Of a stretch of DNA of 64,000 bases, positions 44,646-53,644 are shown piece after piece (within the stretch, counting starts at the first letter, position 1; each line of letters starts with the position of its first letter). The notes below the pieces were generated by a model that had not been told where the DNA came from, did not search any database, and saw nothing but the letters and a program-made list of their open reading frames with translations. The position numbers and the translations under genes are program-made. The stretch is from Halorientalis pallida. GTDB taxonomy: Archaea; Halobacteriota; Halobacteria; Halobacteriales; Haloarculaceae. The stretch is taken from assembly GCF_004118325.1 (NCBI RefSeq), contig NZ_RDFA01000009.1, positions 1 through 64,000 of the forward strand, written 5' to 3'.

Positions 44646-45422
44646 GTCCCGGACGGCGTGAAAGCGCAGTCGCCGGTAGTCAGCCGTCCACGTCTCGCCG
44701 TCGAATAGGTCCGGCCGGAGGCGGTCTTCGACGGCCGCGACGACGGCTGCCCGCTCGTCGTCGGGCACGTCCGAAAAGAGGCTGTCGCCGAACATCCCGA
44801 GCCAGTTGGCGAGGCCCTCGGCACCGCCGTCCAGTTCCGTCGGCCGGTCGAACAGCCGCGCGTGGCGGACCTCGAACCCGTGGGTCTCCAGCCGCGGGGC
44901 GTACTCGCCGACGCTCGGGAAGTACCACGGGTGGATCGCGTCGTAGCCGCGGGCGTCGAGTTCGTCGAGCGTCGCGGTGACGATCCGGTCGACGTTGCCC
45001 GAACCGCCCATCTCGACGACGAAGCGGCCGCCGGGGCGGAGCGCGTCGGCCACGCCCGCCAGCACGCGGTTCTGGTCCACGTCGGAGATCCAGTGGAGCG
45101 CGGCGTTGGAGAAGACGGCGTCGAACGGTTCGCGCGCGCTGAACGACCGGGCGTCGGCCCGCTGGAAGGAGGGGTCGGAATAGGTCTCCCGGGCCTCCCG
45201 GACCATCTCGGCGGCCCGGTCGATGCCGACGACCTCGCCCTGTGGCCCCACTGCCGACCCGATCTCGGCGGTCAGGTGACCCGTCCCGCAGCCGAGATCG
45301 AGGACGCGCTCCCCCGGGTTCGGGTCGAGCAGGTCGACCACCCCCTCGCCGTACTCGTGGACGAAGCCGTGGTCGTCGTCGTAGTCGTCCGGGTTCCAGC
45401 GGTTCCGGGCACCGTCGTCCAT
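44637..45422 (-). CDS. Class I SAM-dependent methyltransferase
   Basis: The 261-residue protein has the SAM-binding motif RVLDLGCGTGHLTAEI, the acidic EVVGIDRAAEMVREA, DAVFSNAALHWI and LRPGGRFVVEMGG. These resemble trans-aconitate methyltransferase (Tam) and ubiquinone-type methyltransferases. The substrate is not known. It lies next to ahcY (42 bp between genes, same strand), so its SAH product could be handled by the adjacent hydrolase; this pairing is suggestive only. Confidence 0.88.
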   Translation of the reverse strand: MDDGARNRWNPDDYDDDHGFVHEYGEGVVDLLDPNPGERVLDLGCGTGHLTAEIGSAVGPQGEVVGIDRAAEMVREARETYSDPSFQRADARSFSAREPFDAVFSNAALHWISDVDQNRVLAGVADALRPGGRFVVEMGGSGNVDRIVTATLDELDARGYDAIHPWYFPSVGEYAPRLETHGFEVRHARLFDRPTELDGGAEGLANWLGMFGDSLFSDVPDDERAAVVAAVEDRLRPDLFDGETWTADYRRLRFHAVRDSE

Positions 45423-45464
45423 ACCTGCCGGTTCGCAGGGCGACCCGAAAAATCGACCGGCCGT

Positions 45465-46742
45465 CTATGTCCCGTGTTGCCACGAGCCCATGTACTCCGC
45501 CTGGGCCTCGCTCAGGTCGTCGAAAGCCACGCCCTCCGCGTCGAGTTTGATCTCCGCGACCTCCCGGTCCAGAGCGTCGGGCACGTCGTGGACGCCGGCG
45601 TCGTACGCCTCGCCGGACTCGACGAGTTCGCGGACACAGACCGCCTGCACGCCGAAGCTCTGGTCCATGACCTCGACGGGGTGGCCAAGCGCCACGGGCG
45701 TCGCGAGGTTGACGAGACGCCCCTCGGCCAGCACGTTGAGTTCGCGGCCGTCGGGCATGACGTAGGCCTCGATGCCCTCCCGGGGTTCGGTGACCTCCGC
45801 GGCCATCTCCTCCAGTGCGACGAGGTCGATCTCCACGTCGAAGTGGCCGGCGTTGGCGAGCAAGACGCCGTCCTGCATGACCTCGAAGTCTTCGGCGGTG
45901 ATCACGTCGCGGTTGCCCGTCGTCGTGACGAACACGTCGCCCTCCTTCGCGGCCTCGTGCATGGGCATGACCTCGTAGCCCTCCATGTGTGCTTCGAGGG
46001 CGCGCCGGGCGTCGACCTCGGTGACGATGACGCGAGCGTTCTGCCCGGCGGCCTTCTTGGCGACGCCGCGGCCGCAGTCCCCGTAGCCGCCGACGACGAC
46101 GGTCTTGCCGGCATAAGAGAGGTTCGTCGTCATGGCGATGCTGGCGAGTGCGGACTCGCCGGTGCCGTGGACGTTGTCGAACAGGCGTTTCATCGGCGTG
46201 TCGTTGACGGCGAAGACCGGGTACTCGAGCGCGCCGTCGTCGTCCATCGCACGCAGGCGGTGGACGCCGGTCGTGGTCTCCTCACAGCCACCGACGATAG
46301 TGTCGATGAGTTCGGGGTAGTCCTCGTGGATGGCGGCGATGAGGTCCATCCCGTCGTCCACGGTGATCGTCGGTTCGTGTTCGATCACGGCCTCCATCGC
46401 GGCGTAGTAGGCGTCGTCGTCGACGCCGCGCTCGGCGTAGGAGGTGACGTTCCCGTGGGCGTCCAGCGCCGCGGACACGTCGTCGTGGGTCGAAAGGGGG
46501 TTACAGCCCGTGATGGCGACCTCGGCACCGCCTTCGGCCAGCAGTTCAGCGAGGACGGCCGTCTTGGCCTCGACGTGCATCGCCATCCCGATCACCTCGT
46601 CCGCGAAGGGCTGACCCTCGGTGAAGTCCTCCCGCAGCGAGGCCAGGATCGGCATGTGTTCGCGCGCCCAGTCCATCTTCCGGCGGCCCTCTTCCCGTGC
46701 ACTCTCCGGGTCGTCGAGCCGCTCGCTGATCGGCGCAGTCAT
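45465..46742 (-). CDS. ahcY: Adenosylhomocysteinase
   Basis: The 425-residue enzyme hydrolyses S-adenosylhomocysteine to adenosine and homocysteine, relieving product inhibition of methyltransferases. Motifs are GMAMHVEAKTAVLAELLAEGGAEV, ITGCNPLSTHDDV, the NAD-binding VVVGGYGDCGRGVAKKA, and the active-site VFAVNDTPMKRLFDN. The C-terminus is the short archaeal form. A TATA-like GTTTTGA (complement of 46766-46772) lies 27 nt upstream of the ATG at 46742, which fixes the start and excludes 46769. Confidence 0.96.
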   Translation of the reverse strand: MTAPISERLDDPESAREEGRRKMDWAREHMPILASLREDFTEGQPFADEVIGMAMHVEAKTAVLAELLAEGGAEVAITGCNPLSTHDDVSAALDAHGNVTSYAERGVDDDAYYAAMEAVIEHEPTITVDDGMDLIAAIHEDYPELIDTIVGGCEETTTGVHRLRAMDDDGALEYPVFAVNDTPMKRLFDNVHGTGESALASIAMTTNLSYAGKTVVVGGYGDCGRGVAKKAAGQNARVIVTEVDARRALEAHMEGYEVMPMHEAAKEGDVFVTTTGNRDVITAEDFEVMQDGVLLANAGHFDVEIDLVALEEMAAEVTEPREGIEAYVMPDGRELNVLAEGRLVNLATPVALGHPVEVMDQSFGVQAVCVRELVESGEAYDAGVHDVPDALDREVAEIKLDAEGVAFDDLSEAQAEYMGSWQHGT

Positions 46743-46765
46743 TGCTCCACAGTTAGCCAGCACAC

Positions 46766-46772
46766 TCAAAAC
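46766..46772 (-). promoter_or_regulatory. Probable TATA box of ahcY
   Basis: GTTTTGA on the minus strand is centred 27 nt before the ATG at 46742. It implies a leaderless ahcY transcript and a start at 46742. Confidence 0.5.
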
Positions 46773-46820
46773 GCTGCCGAACCGGGCCGGTGAAGGCGTG
46801 GCTCACGGATCGTGACCGAC

Positions 46821-46829
46821 CAAAACGAT
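46821..46829 (+). promoter_or_regulatory. Probable TATA box of the pilin-like gene
   Basis: CAAAACGAT is centred 32 nt upstream of the ATG at 46857. It decides between three in-frame starts in favour of 46857. Confidence 0.4.
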
Positions 46830-46856
46830 TACCGAATGCGAAGCCAACACTCGGAT

Positions 46857-47789
46857 ATGCGAAACTTCGGTCGCGACCGGGGGCAGTCGGAGGTGATCGG
46901 CAGCCTGCTGCTCGTCGCGGTCGGCGTCGTCCTGGTCGGCGTCGTCGCGGTCCTCGGGTTCTCGCTGGCCGGGGACACGACCCGTGACCCGACGACGGCG
47001 TCGCTCTCCTCCTCCGTCTCCGCGGCGAATCTCACGCTCGTCCACACCGCCGGAAACGCCCTGCCGGCGGCCGAGACGGTCGTGGTCCTGCGCCACGGCG
47101 ACGACGCGCGTCGCGTCAGGCTGTCGTCGCTCACCACCGTCGCCGGCGGCGACGACGACCGGATCACCGCCGGTGACCGGTATCGCCTCTCCCACGACGT
47201 GATCCAGGGCGAACTCGCGGTTGCGGTCGTCCACGAAGCGAGCGGCGCGGTCCTGCACACCCGGCAGTTCTGGATCGCCGACGGGATCGTCGGCGAACTG
47301 ATCACCGCAGACGCCGGCTCGCTCGGTGACTTCGGCGGGAACTACAACGACCCGTCGGCGACGACGACGGTCTCGGACGACGGACGGCGGATCGAGGTGA
47401 CCGGCAACAAGTGGCAACTGGTGGAGAAGAACTACACCGTCACCGAGGACACGGTGTTGACCTTCGAGTTCAGGAGTACGACGGAGGGCGCGATCCACGG
47501 TATCGGGTTCGAGAACGCCGGTACGGGGCAGGAGAGCGGCCGGGTCGTCCGGCTCTCGGGCGTCCAGAACTGGGGTGTCAACGTCAGCGACTACGGCGGG
47601 TCGTACTACAGGACCGGTGACGGCTGGACCCGCTACGAGGTCCCCATCGGCGAGGTGTACGGGGATACGAACAACCTCGGCGACGCCGACTCGCTGATCG
47701 TCGTCAACGACTGCGACGGGAACGAGGGGATCAGTTGCGGGTCACACGATTCGGCGTACCGGAACGTCGCCGTCTCCGAGTCGGACTGA
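46857..47789 (+). CDS. Type IV pilin-like protein with a C-terminal carbohydrate-binding-like domain
   Basis: The 310-residue product starts MRNFGRDRGQSEVIGSLLLV. The RGQSEVIG segment followed by a hydrophobic helix is the haloarchaeal class III (type IV pilin) signal, cleaved before Q by PibD. A ~120-residue middle region follows. The last ~160 residues form a beta-rich domain (FGGNYNDPSATTTVSDDGRR, TVLTFEFRSTTEGAIHGIGFEN, WTRYEVPIGEVYG) like sugar-binding jelly-roll modules of secreted glycosidases. The start at 46857 fits a TATA-like CAAAACGAT at 46821-46829 centred 32 nt upstream; GTG/ATG codons at 46812 and 46836 would lie upstream of transcription start. Confidence 0.82.
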   Translation: MRNFGRDRGQSEVIGSLLLVAVGVVLVGVVAVLGFSLAGDTTRDPTTASLSSSVSAANLTLVHTAGNALPAAETVVVLRHGDDARRVRLSSLTTVAGGDDDRITAGDRYRLSHDVIQGELAVAVVHEASGAVLHTRQFWIADGIVGELITADAGSLGDFGGNYNDPSATTTVSDDGRRIEVTGNKWQLVEKNYTVTEDTVLTFEFRSTTEGAIHGIGFENAGTGQESGRVVRLSGVQNWGVNVSDYGGSYYRTGDGWTRYEVPIGEVYGDTNNLGDADSLIVVNDCDGNEGISCGSHDSAYRNVAVSESD

Positions 47790-47839
47790 CTCGCCTCGGC
47801 AACCTGCGTGTGGAATCTGCGCGTCAGAAGAGTGTCGGC

Positions 47840-48544
47840 CTACCGACCGGGGCCACCGGCGTTCGCGGGCGGACCGCCGCCACCGTTCCCGCCGCCGTTA
47901 CCACCGCCGCCGTTCCCGCCGGCGTTCGCGGGCGGACCGCCGCCGCCACCGCCGTTGCCGTCGTTCTCGGTGTCGGCCTCGTCGTCACCGCTCGGGCCGC
48001 GGTCCTCGGGTGGGCCCTGTCGCCTGTCCTCGCTCGGGCCGCGGTCCTCGGGCGGGCCGCGTCGCTCGCTCATGTTCTTGTCACCGCCGGGACCGGCGTG
48101 GTCCGGCGGGCCCGCGTGGTCGGGCGCGTTCCCGGGGTTGTTCTCCGTGACGAACGCCGCGACCAGCAGGCCGAGCGGCGTGTCGCTCGCGTTCGTGCTG
48201 TTCGTGCTGTTCGTGCTGTTCAGCCGGTTCTTGGCGTCCTCGACGAACGCGGACACGAGCTGACCGAACGGGACCTGGGTCTCGTTGCCGTCCGTTTCGT
48301 TCGTGGCCGTCTCGTTGCCGTCCGTTTCGTCGAGATCGGTCTCGTTGCCGTCCGTTTCGTCGAGATCGGTCTCGTTGCCGTCCGTTTCGTTCGTGGCCGT
48401 CTCGTTGGTAGTGGTGTCGTCCTGTGCGAGCGCGGCCCCGCTCGCCACGGCGGTCGGTGAGCCGGCGGCCACGGCCGGACCCAGCGCCGCACCGGCGAGC
48501 AGTACAACGGACACGAGTGCGAACAGTGTTTGTCTCGATTGCAT
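47840..48544 (-). CDS. Secreted low-complexity protein rich in N-glycosylation sequons
   Basis: The 234-residue protein begins with a Sec-like signal (MQSRQTLFALVSVVLLAGAA, then ALGPAVAAG). A repeat region follows with many Asn-X-Thr/Ser sequons (TNET, GNET, LNST, TNAS), alternating with DLDETD. A central segment (VPFGQLVSAFVEDAKNRL) is helical. The C-terminal third is Pro/Gly/Asn-rich (GPPEDRGPSEDR, GPPANAGG). Heavy N-glycosylation at the cell surface is likely. The start is the ATG at 48544, with a TATA-like GTTTATGC about 30 nt upstream (complement of 48571-48578). Confidence 0.75.
   Translation of the reverse strand: MQSRQTLFALVSVVLLAGAALGPAVAAGSPTAVASGAALAQDDTTTNETATNETDGNETDLDETDGNETDLDETDGNETATNETDGNETQVPFGQLVSAFVEDAKNRLNSTNSTNSTNASDTPLGLLVAAFVTENNPGNAPDHAGPPDHAGPGGDKNMSERRGPPEDRGPSEDRRQGPPEDRGPSGDDEADTENDGNGGGGGGPPANAGGNGGGGNGGGNGGGGPPANAGGPGR
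48281..48400. repeat. Four 30-bp tandem repeats in the sequon-rich gene
   Basis: The 20-bp core CTCGTTGCCGTCCGTTTCGT occurs at 48281, 48311, 48341 and 48371, exactly identical in all four copies. The 10-bp interval is TCGTGGCCGT, CGAGATCGGT, CGAGATCGGT, TCGTGGCCGT, so the array is arranged A-B-B-A. Each 30-bp unit keeps the frame and adds NET/DGNET sequon blocks. Confidence 0.92.
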
Positions 48545-48676
48545 CTCACCCGTATCCAGGCGAGAGACCCGCATAAACCCGGATTCCCGTTCAGTTACTT
48601 CACTGCGATCTAAAACGCCAGCAGTTGCCGGCAGAACGTTCACGAACCGTACTGGTCGTTTAATTCACGCGTCGAG

Positions 48677-49981
48677 TCACGATTCCGCGCGGTCGATCAG
48701 GGCTGCGGCGCGCTCGCGAGCGTCCGCGAGCACCGCGTCTTCGTCCAGCGTCTGCACCTCCCGGTCCCGCATGAGGACCTGACCGTCACAGACCGTGTGG
48801 CGCACGTCGGATCCGCTGGCGGCGTAGGCGAGGTGGCTCACGAGGTCGTGATCCGGCGTGAGATGGGGCTGGTCCAGGTCCAGCACCGCCAGGTCGGCGT
48901 TCGCGCCCGCTTCGATCCGGCCGGAGGCCATCCCGAGCGCGTCCGCGCCGCCCTGCGTGGCCATCTCGACGACGGCATCGGCGTCGACGGCGCTGGCGTC
49001 GTCGGCCGCCAGTTTGCCGAGCATGGCGGCGTCGCGCATCTCGTCGAACAGCGAGAGGTCGTTGTTCGAGGCCGCCCCGTCGGTGCCGAGGCCGACGGTC
49101 ACGCCCCGGTCGCGCATGGCCTGGACCGGAGCCATCCCGCTGGCGAGTTTCATGTTCGAGGCCGGACAGTGGATCACGGCGGTGTCGCGCTCGGCCAGCA
49201 ACTCGTGTTCGGTCCGATCGGTGTGGACGCCGTGGGCCAGGAAAGACGTGTCGGCCAGCATGCCGACGTCGTCGGCGTATTCGAGGGGGCGCTCGCCGTG
49301 GTCGTCGACCAGCGGGTCGACCTCGCTAACAGTCTCGTTGGCGTGGAAGTGGATCGGGATCCCCGCGTCGCGGGCCTCGGGGACGTACTCCCGGAGGTAC
49401 TCCTCGCCGACGGTGGTGAGGCTGTGGGGCATGAACGCCGTCGAGATGCGGCCGTCGGCCGCGCCGTCGTAGCCCTCGGCGAAGTCGAGGCCGTCCCGCA
49501 TCTCCCGGTGGGCGGCGTCGTCGTCGTTGCCGACGGTGATCGAGCCGTAGCCGAGCAGTGCGCGCATCCCCGACTCCTCGACGGCGGCGACGACCTCGGG
49601 CATGAAGAAGTACATGTCCGCGAAGGCGGTGGTACCCGAGCGGATCATCTCCAGGACGCCGAGTCGCGTGCCCGCTCGCACGTCCTCGGCGGTGAGTTCG
49701 GCCTCGACGGGCCAGATGTCCTCCTGGAGCCACGCGTCCAGCGGTTTGTCGTCGGCGTAGCCCCGCAACAGCGTCATCGCGACGTGAGTGTGGGCGTTGA
49801 CCAGCCCCGGGATCACGAACCCGCCGTCGGCGTCGAGGGTGTCGTCGGCGCTGGTACTTCCCTCGCCTTCGGGTTCGACCGACAGAATCTCGCCGCTGGC
49901 CTGGTCGACGAGGACGTCCGCCCGCTCGACCGTGTGGTCGGGGCGGAGGACGCGACCGTCCGCGATTTGCAGCGTCGTCAT
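48677..49981 (-). CDS. mtaD: 5'-methylthioadenosine/S-adenosylhomocysteine deaminase
   Basis: The 434-residue amidohydrolase has the metal-binding HTHVAMTLLRGYADD, the IHFHANETVSEVD histidines, HGVHTDRTE, and the GTDGAASNNDLSLFDEM motif with the catalytic Asp. This places it in the MtaD/SahH deaminase clade of the amidohydrolase superfamily. It converts MTA to methylthioinosine or SAH to S-inosylhomocysteine. Together with ahcY nearby it fits a SAM-recycling theme. A TATA-like CTTTATGT (complement of 50005-50012) lies 27 nt upstream of the ATG at 49981, excluding 50008. Confidence 0.92.
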   Translation of the reverse strand: MTTLQIADGRVLRPDHTVERADVLVDQASGEILSVEPEGEGSTSADDTLDADGGFVIPGLVNAHTHVAMTLLRGYADDKPLDAWLQEDIWPVEAELTAEDVRAGTRLGVLEMIRSGTTAFADMYFFMPEVVAAVEESGMRALLGYGSITVGNDDDAAHREMRDGLDFAEGYDGAADGRISTAFMPHSLTTVGEEYLREYVPEARDAGIPIHFHANETVSEVDPLVDDHGERPLEYADDVGMLADTSFLAHGVHTDRTEHELLAERDTAVIHCPASNMKLASGMAPVQAMRDRGVTVGLGTDGAASNNDLSLFDEMRDAAMLGKLAADDASAVDADAVVEMATQGGADALGMASGRIEAGANADLAVLDLDQPHLTPDHDLVSHLAYAASGSDVRHTVCDGQVLMRDREVQTLDEDAVLADARERAAALIDRAES

Positions 49982-50004
49982 GCTCGGGCGTCCGCGGCCG
50001 GACG

Positions 50005-50012
50005 ACATAAAG
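50005..50012 (-). promoter_or_regulatory. Probable TATA box of mtaD
   Basis: CTTTATGT on the minus strand is centred 27 nt before the ATG at 49981. It supports the shorter start. Confidence 0.5.
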
Positions 50013-50026
50013 ACGGGGACTCGGGG

Positions 50027-51610
50027 CTAGTCGCCCCGACCGTCCGCCGCCAGCGTCGCACGCTCGGCGTCGCCCTCGACCCGGAAGTAGTCGGCCATGT
50101 CCCGCAACTCGTCGGTCCGGTCGGCGACGCCCTCGACCGTCCCGGTCGCCGCCTCCAGGGTCTCCTGCTGGCGGTCGACGGCCTCTGTCGCGGCGTCGGT
50201 CTCCTCCCGGGTCCGCTGGCTGATGTCGGCGACCTCCTCGACGGTCGCGACGATCTCCTGTGTGCGGGCGGCCTGCTCGTCGGTCGTCGCGTCGATCTCC
50301 TGGATCCCCTGGTTGGCGTCGGCCACGAGTTCGGCCACACGTTCCAGCGAGTCGAGGCCGGTCGCGATGGTCTCCATCCCCTCCTCGACGTGGTCGCTGG
50401 TCTCGTGCATGCCCTCGACGGCCGATTCCGTCCGGTCCTGAATCCGCTCGACGCGCTCTGCGATCTCCGTGGTCGCCGCCTGGGTCTCCTCAGCGAGGTC
50501 TTTCACTTCGTTCGCGACGACGGCGAACCCGGAGCCGGCCTCGCCCGCGCGGGCGGCCTCGATGGAGGCGTTCAGCGCCAGCACGGAGGTTTGCTCGGCG
50601 ATGTCCTCGATGATGCCGACGACCTCGTCGATCTCGGCCATCTCCCCGTCGAGTTGTTCGACCTCGTCGACGGCGGCGGTGGTCTGTGCGGTGATGCGGT
50701 CCATCTCGCCGACGGCGTCCTCGGCGGCCGCCCTGGCCTGGTCGCCCGCCTCGGCGGCGCGGTCGGACACGTCGGCCACCTCGTCGGCGGTGGCCGCGAT
50801 CTCCTCGACGGTGGCCGAGAGCTGACTCATCTCGTCGGCGACGGACTGGAGCTTCCGATCCTGCTCGCTCGCACCGTCCGCGATGTCCGTGATGTGGCCT
50901 CTGACTTCCGAGCCGGCCTCGCGGGCCGCGTCGGTGCCCGCCGTGGCCTCGTCGCTCGCGGCCGCCACGTCGTCGGTAAAGGCCCGCAGATCGAGGATGG
51001 TCGCCTCGATCTCGTCCATCATCGCGTTGAACTCCGTGGCGATCTGGGTCAACGCCTCGCTCTCGCCGTCGGGGTCGAGCCGTCGGGTCAGGTCGCCGTC
51101 GGCACAGGCCGCCATCGTCTCGCCGAACTCCCCGGCTTTCCGTTCGAGGTGGTCGTTCAGCTGCTCGGCCTCGGCGCTCAACGTCTCGGCTTTCTCCCGT
51201 TCGCGCTGGGCGGCCTCCGTCGCCTGCTCGGCCTCCTCGATGCGGTCCTGGAGTTTATCTCGCATCGTCGCCAGCGCGTCGAAGACCTCCCCCACTTCGT
51301 CTCTCCGCGGCGTCGTCACCCGGGTGTCGAACTCCCCCTGCCCGATGGCTGTGGCCTTTCGCTCGACGCGTTGCATCTGCCCGATGAAGTCCGCGCCGAC
51401 GTAGACGCTCGTGCCGGTCGCCAGCCCGATCAGGATCGCCCACTGCAACAGCAGCGGCACCCATGGCAGGTCGAACACCACGACGAGTGCCCCTGTCAGC
51501 ACGACCGAGAGGACCGCGACCGTGCCGAGGGCGAACGCGAATTTTCCCCAGAGCCGCTCCCGAACCGGATCGGGGAGCGAGAGAAAGAGTCTATCCAGTA
51601 CGTTTGCCAT
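50027..51610 (-). CDS. Methyl-accepting chemotaxis transducer without an ectodomain
   Basis: The 527-residue transducer has two membrane helices at about 24-48 ([20 protein letters not shown]) and 52-74 ([20 protein letters not shown]), separated by only a few residues. There is therefore no extracellular ligand-binding domain. Two HAMP regions ([20 protein letters not shown] and [20 protein letters not shown]) follow. The long coiled-coil signalling domain carries the hairpin tip [39 protein letters not shown]. The layout is like sensory-rhodopsin transducers (Htr), which sense through membrane contacts. No rhodopsin gene is adjacent; the nearest is at 7057-7710. Confidence 0.93.
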   Translation of the reverse strand: MANVLDRLFLSLPDPVRERLWGKFAFALGTVAVLSVVLTGALVVVFDLPWVPLLLQWAILIGLATGTSVYVGADFIGQMQRVERKATAIGQGEFDTRVTTPRRDEVGEVFDALATMRDKLQDRIEEAEQATEAAQREREKAETLSAEAEQLNDHLERKAGEFGETMAACADGDLTRRLDPDGESEALTQIATEFNAMMDEIEATILDLRAFTDDVAAASDEATAGTDAAREAGSEVRGHITDIADGASEQDRKLQSVADEMSQLSATVEEIAATADEVADVSDRAAEAGDQARAAAEDAVGEMDRITAQTTAAVDEVEQLDGEMAEIDEVVGIIEDIAEQTSVLALNASIEAARAGEAGSGFAVVANEVKDLAEETQAATTEIAERVERIQDRTESAVEGMHETSDHVEEGMETIATGLDSLERVAELVADANQGIQEIDATTDEQAARTQEIVATVEEVADISQRTREETDAATEAVDRQQETLEAATGTVEGVADRTDELRDMADYFRVEGDAERATLAADGRGD

Positions 51611-51741
51611 GTACTTTCGTGATCTTGCGCCTCATAAGTCGATTCCTCCGGCAGTATCGCGCTTGATAACGATCTTCGCGGCGATCCGACGGCCGGGGCG
51701 GCGTGCGAAAAGCAATTGCCGGCGGGTCCGGAAGGAGCGGT

Positions 51742-52590
51742 ATGCGCATCGCCGTGCCCAACAAGGGGCGTCTCCACGATCCGTCGGTCGATCTGCTCGA
51801 ACGGGCCGGACTCCACGTCGTCGACGGCGCGGACCGGAAACTCTACGCCGACACCGTCGACCCCGAGGTGACGATCCTCTACGCCCGGGCCGCCGATATC
51901 CCCGAATACGTCAGCGACGGCGCCGCCGACGTGGGGATCACCGGCCTCGATCAGGTTCGGGAGGCCGACACGGGCGACCTCGTGGACCTGCTCGACCTGG
52001 AGTTCGGGGCCTGTCGGCTCGTGCTGGCGGCCCCCGAGGACGGCGCCGTCGAGTCCGTGAACGATCTGGACGGCGGGACCGTCGCCACCGAGTTCCCCAA
52101 CGTCACCCGGGCGTACCTCGACGACCGGGGCGTCGACGCCGACATCGCGGAGGTCTCGGGTGCCACCGAACTGACGCCGCACGTCGACATCGCCGACGCC
52201 ATCGTCGACATCACGAGTACGGGCACCACTCTCCGGATGAACCGGCTGGCGGTGATCGACGACGTACTGGAGAGTTCGGTACGGCTGTTCGCCCGCGAGG
52301 ACGTCGTCGACGATCCGAAAGTCGAGCAGGTGCGGACGGCGCTGTCCTCGGTCAAGACCGCCGAGGGGAAACGCTACCTGATGATGAACGTCCCCGAGGA
52401 GAAGATCGAGGCGGTGAAGGACGTGATTCCGGGGATGGGCGGGCCGACGGTGATGGACATCGCGGGGGAGGAGATGGTGGCGGTCCACGCGGTCGTCGAC
52501 GAGCAGTCGGTGTTCGAGACGATCACCGACCTCAAGGCAGAAGGGGCGACGGACGTGCTGGTGACCGAAATCGAACGGCTGGTCGAGTAA
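51742..52590 (+). CDS. hisG: ATP phosphoribosyltransferase, long form
   Basis: The 282-residue HisG catalyses the first step of histidine biosynthesis, joining ATP and PRPP. It shows the catalytic-domain motifs [29 protein letters not shown] and the PRPP loop [21 protein letters not shown]-terminal ACT-like regulatory domain follows ([30 protein letters not shown]), characteristic of the feedback-regulated long form. Other his genes are not in the window. The ATG at 51742 is preceded by a TATA-like GAAAAGCAAT about 32 nt upstream. Confidence 0.95.
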   Translation: MRIAVPNKGRLHDPSVDLLERAGLHVVDGADRKLYADTVDPEVTILYARAADIPEYVSDGAADVGITGLDQVREADTGDLVDLLDLEFGACRLVLAAPEDGAVESVNDLDGGTVATEFPNVTRAYLDDRGVDADIAEVSGATELTPHVDIADAIVDITSTGTTLRMNRLAVIDDVLESSVRLFAREDVVDDPKVEQVRTALSSVKTAEGKRYLMMNVPEEKIEAVKDVIPGMGGPTVMDIAGEEMVAVHAVVDEQSVFETITDLKAEGATDVLVTEIERLVE

Positions 52591-52644
52591 CTGTCGCGTC
52601 GTCCGACAGGTTTTACGTGGGGATGGCCTGAATCGAAAGGCGAC

Positions 52645-53586
52645 ATGGACGAGGCGACAAACGGTGCGCAACCGGACGAGCGGAGTGGGGAGCGGGCTTC
52701 GGAGGCGGACGGTTCGGCGGGCACCGAACGAACCGACGGCGGGACGGCTGGCGGTGCGACACCACAGGCCGACACCGACCGGCCGACCCCGACGCCGGTG
52801 GGCGACCGGAGCGAGGCCACCGGAGCCGTCGAGTTCCTCGCGCGGTCGGGGACGCGGGTCCGAATCCTGAACGCGCTGGTCGCGTCGGGGCCGTTGACTC
52901 GTGACGCCCTCCAGCGACGGTTCGACGCCGCCCGGACCACGGTCCAGCGCAACCTCGACGCGCTGGCCGACCGGGGATGGGTCCGGGAACGGAACCGCGA
53001 GTACGACGCCACGGCGGCCGGTGAGTGGGTCGCCGAGGACTTCCGACACCTGGTCCGGACCGTCGACACCGCTTCGGAACTCGCGCCGGTCTACGAACAC
53101 GTCGATACGGAGGCGGTCGACCTGAACCTCCGACACGTGGACGTGTCGGTGACGACGCCGGACCCGGCCGACCCGCTGAAGATGATCCACGAGCAGGTCC
53201 AACACATCGAGGGCGCGGAGTACCTCCGGATGCTGTTTCCGCTGACCTGCGCGCAGGCGCTGGCGGCACTGCACGAGCAGGTCACCGAAGCGGGGGCGGA
53301 CCTCGAACTGTTGGTCACCCCCGTCGTCGCGGAGAACCTCCGGAGTGAGGCGGACTACCGCGAGATGGTCGCGGACCTGCAGGCGGCGGAGACGGCCTCA
53401 CTGTGGGTCTACGACGGGCAGTTCCCTTACTATCTGGGCCGGTACGCCGACACCGTCGAACTCGGGCTGGTCGAGGAGGGGCAACCCGCCGCGCTGGTGG
53501 CGACCGAAGACGAGCGCGCCCGCCAGTGGGCCGAACGCACCGTCGAGGAGTACCGTGCCGAGGCGACGCCGTTCGAGCAGTGGTGA
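52645..53586 (+). CDS. Winged-helix regulator with FilR1-like middle domain
   Basis: The 313-residue protein has a ~60-residue disordered Asp/Gly/Thr-rich N-terminus. A winged-helix domain follows (RSGTRVRILNALVASGPLTR, ARTTVQRNLDALADRGWV). A long C-terminal effector-type domain (VDLNLRHVDVSVTTPDPADPLKMIHEQ, EYLRMLFPLTCAQALAALHEQV) resembles the haloarchaeal FilR1/DUF7436-like regulators. The effector is not known. It is followed after 58 bp by another HTH gene on the same strand. Confidence 0.85.
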   Translation: MDEATNGAQPDERSGERASEADGSAGTERTDGGTAGGATPQADTDRPTPTPVGDRSEATGAVEFLARSGTRVRILNALVASGPLTRDALQRRFDAARTTVQRNLDALADRGWVRERNREYDATAAGEWVAEDFRHLVRTVDTASELAPVYEHVDTEAVDLNLRHVDVSVTTPDPADPLKMIHEQVQHIEGAEYLRMLFPLTCAQALAALHEQVTEAGADLELLVTPVVAENLRSEADYREMVADLQAAETASLWVYDGQFPYYLGRYADTVELGLVEEGQPAALVATEDERARQWAERTVEEYRAEATPFEQW

Positions 53587-53615
53587 CCGCCACGCGGTGT
53601 GGTCGTCGGCGGCGC

Positions 53616-53638
53616 GTGCAACCCCTGCACACTGTGCA
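53616..53638. promoter_or_regulatory. Triple GTGCA/TGCAC operator-like element
   Basis: Three half-sites, GTGCA (53616-53620), TGCAC (53626-53630) and GTGCA (53634-53638), lie directly upstream of the HTH gene at 53645. The last two form the perfect inverted repeat TGCACA-C-TGTGCA (53626-53638). The position, overlapping the expected transcription start, suggests autoregulation of the downstream HTH gene. Confidence 0.45.
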
Positions 53639-53644
53639 CGGGAT

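Noticed and set aside
48281-48400. CRISPR-like regularly spaced repeats
   Set aside because: The spacers are only 10 bp, two of them are repeated, and the array is in frame within a coding region.
48797-51622. A 941-codon open frame on the plus strand opposite the deaminase and the chemotaxis transducer
   Set aside because: It is antisense to two well-supported genes and shows no family motif. Long antisense frames are expected from codon bias here.
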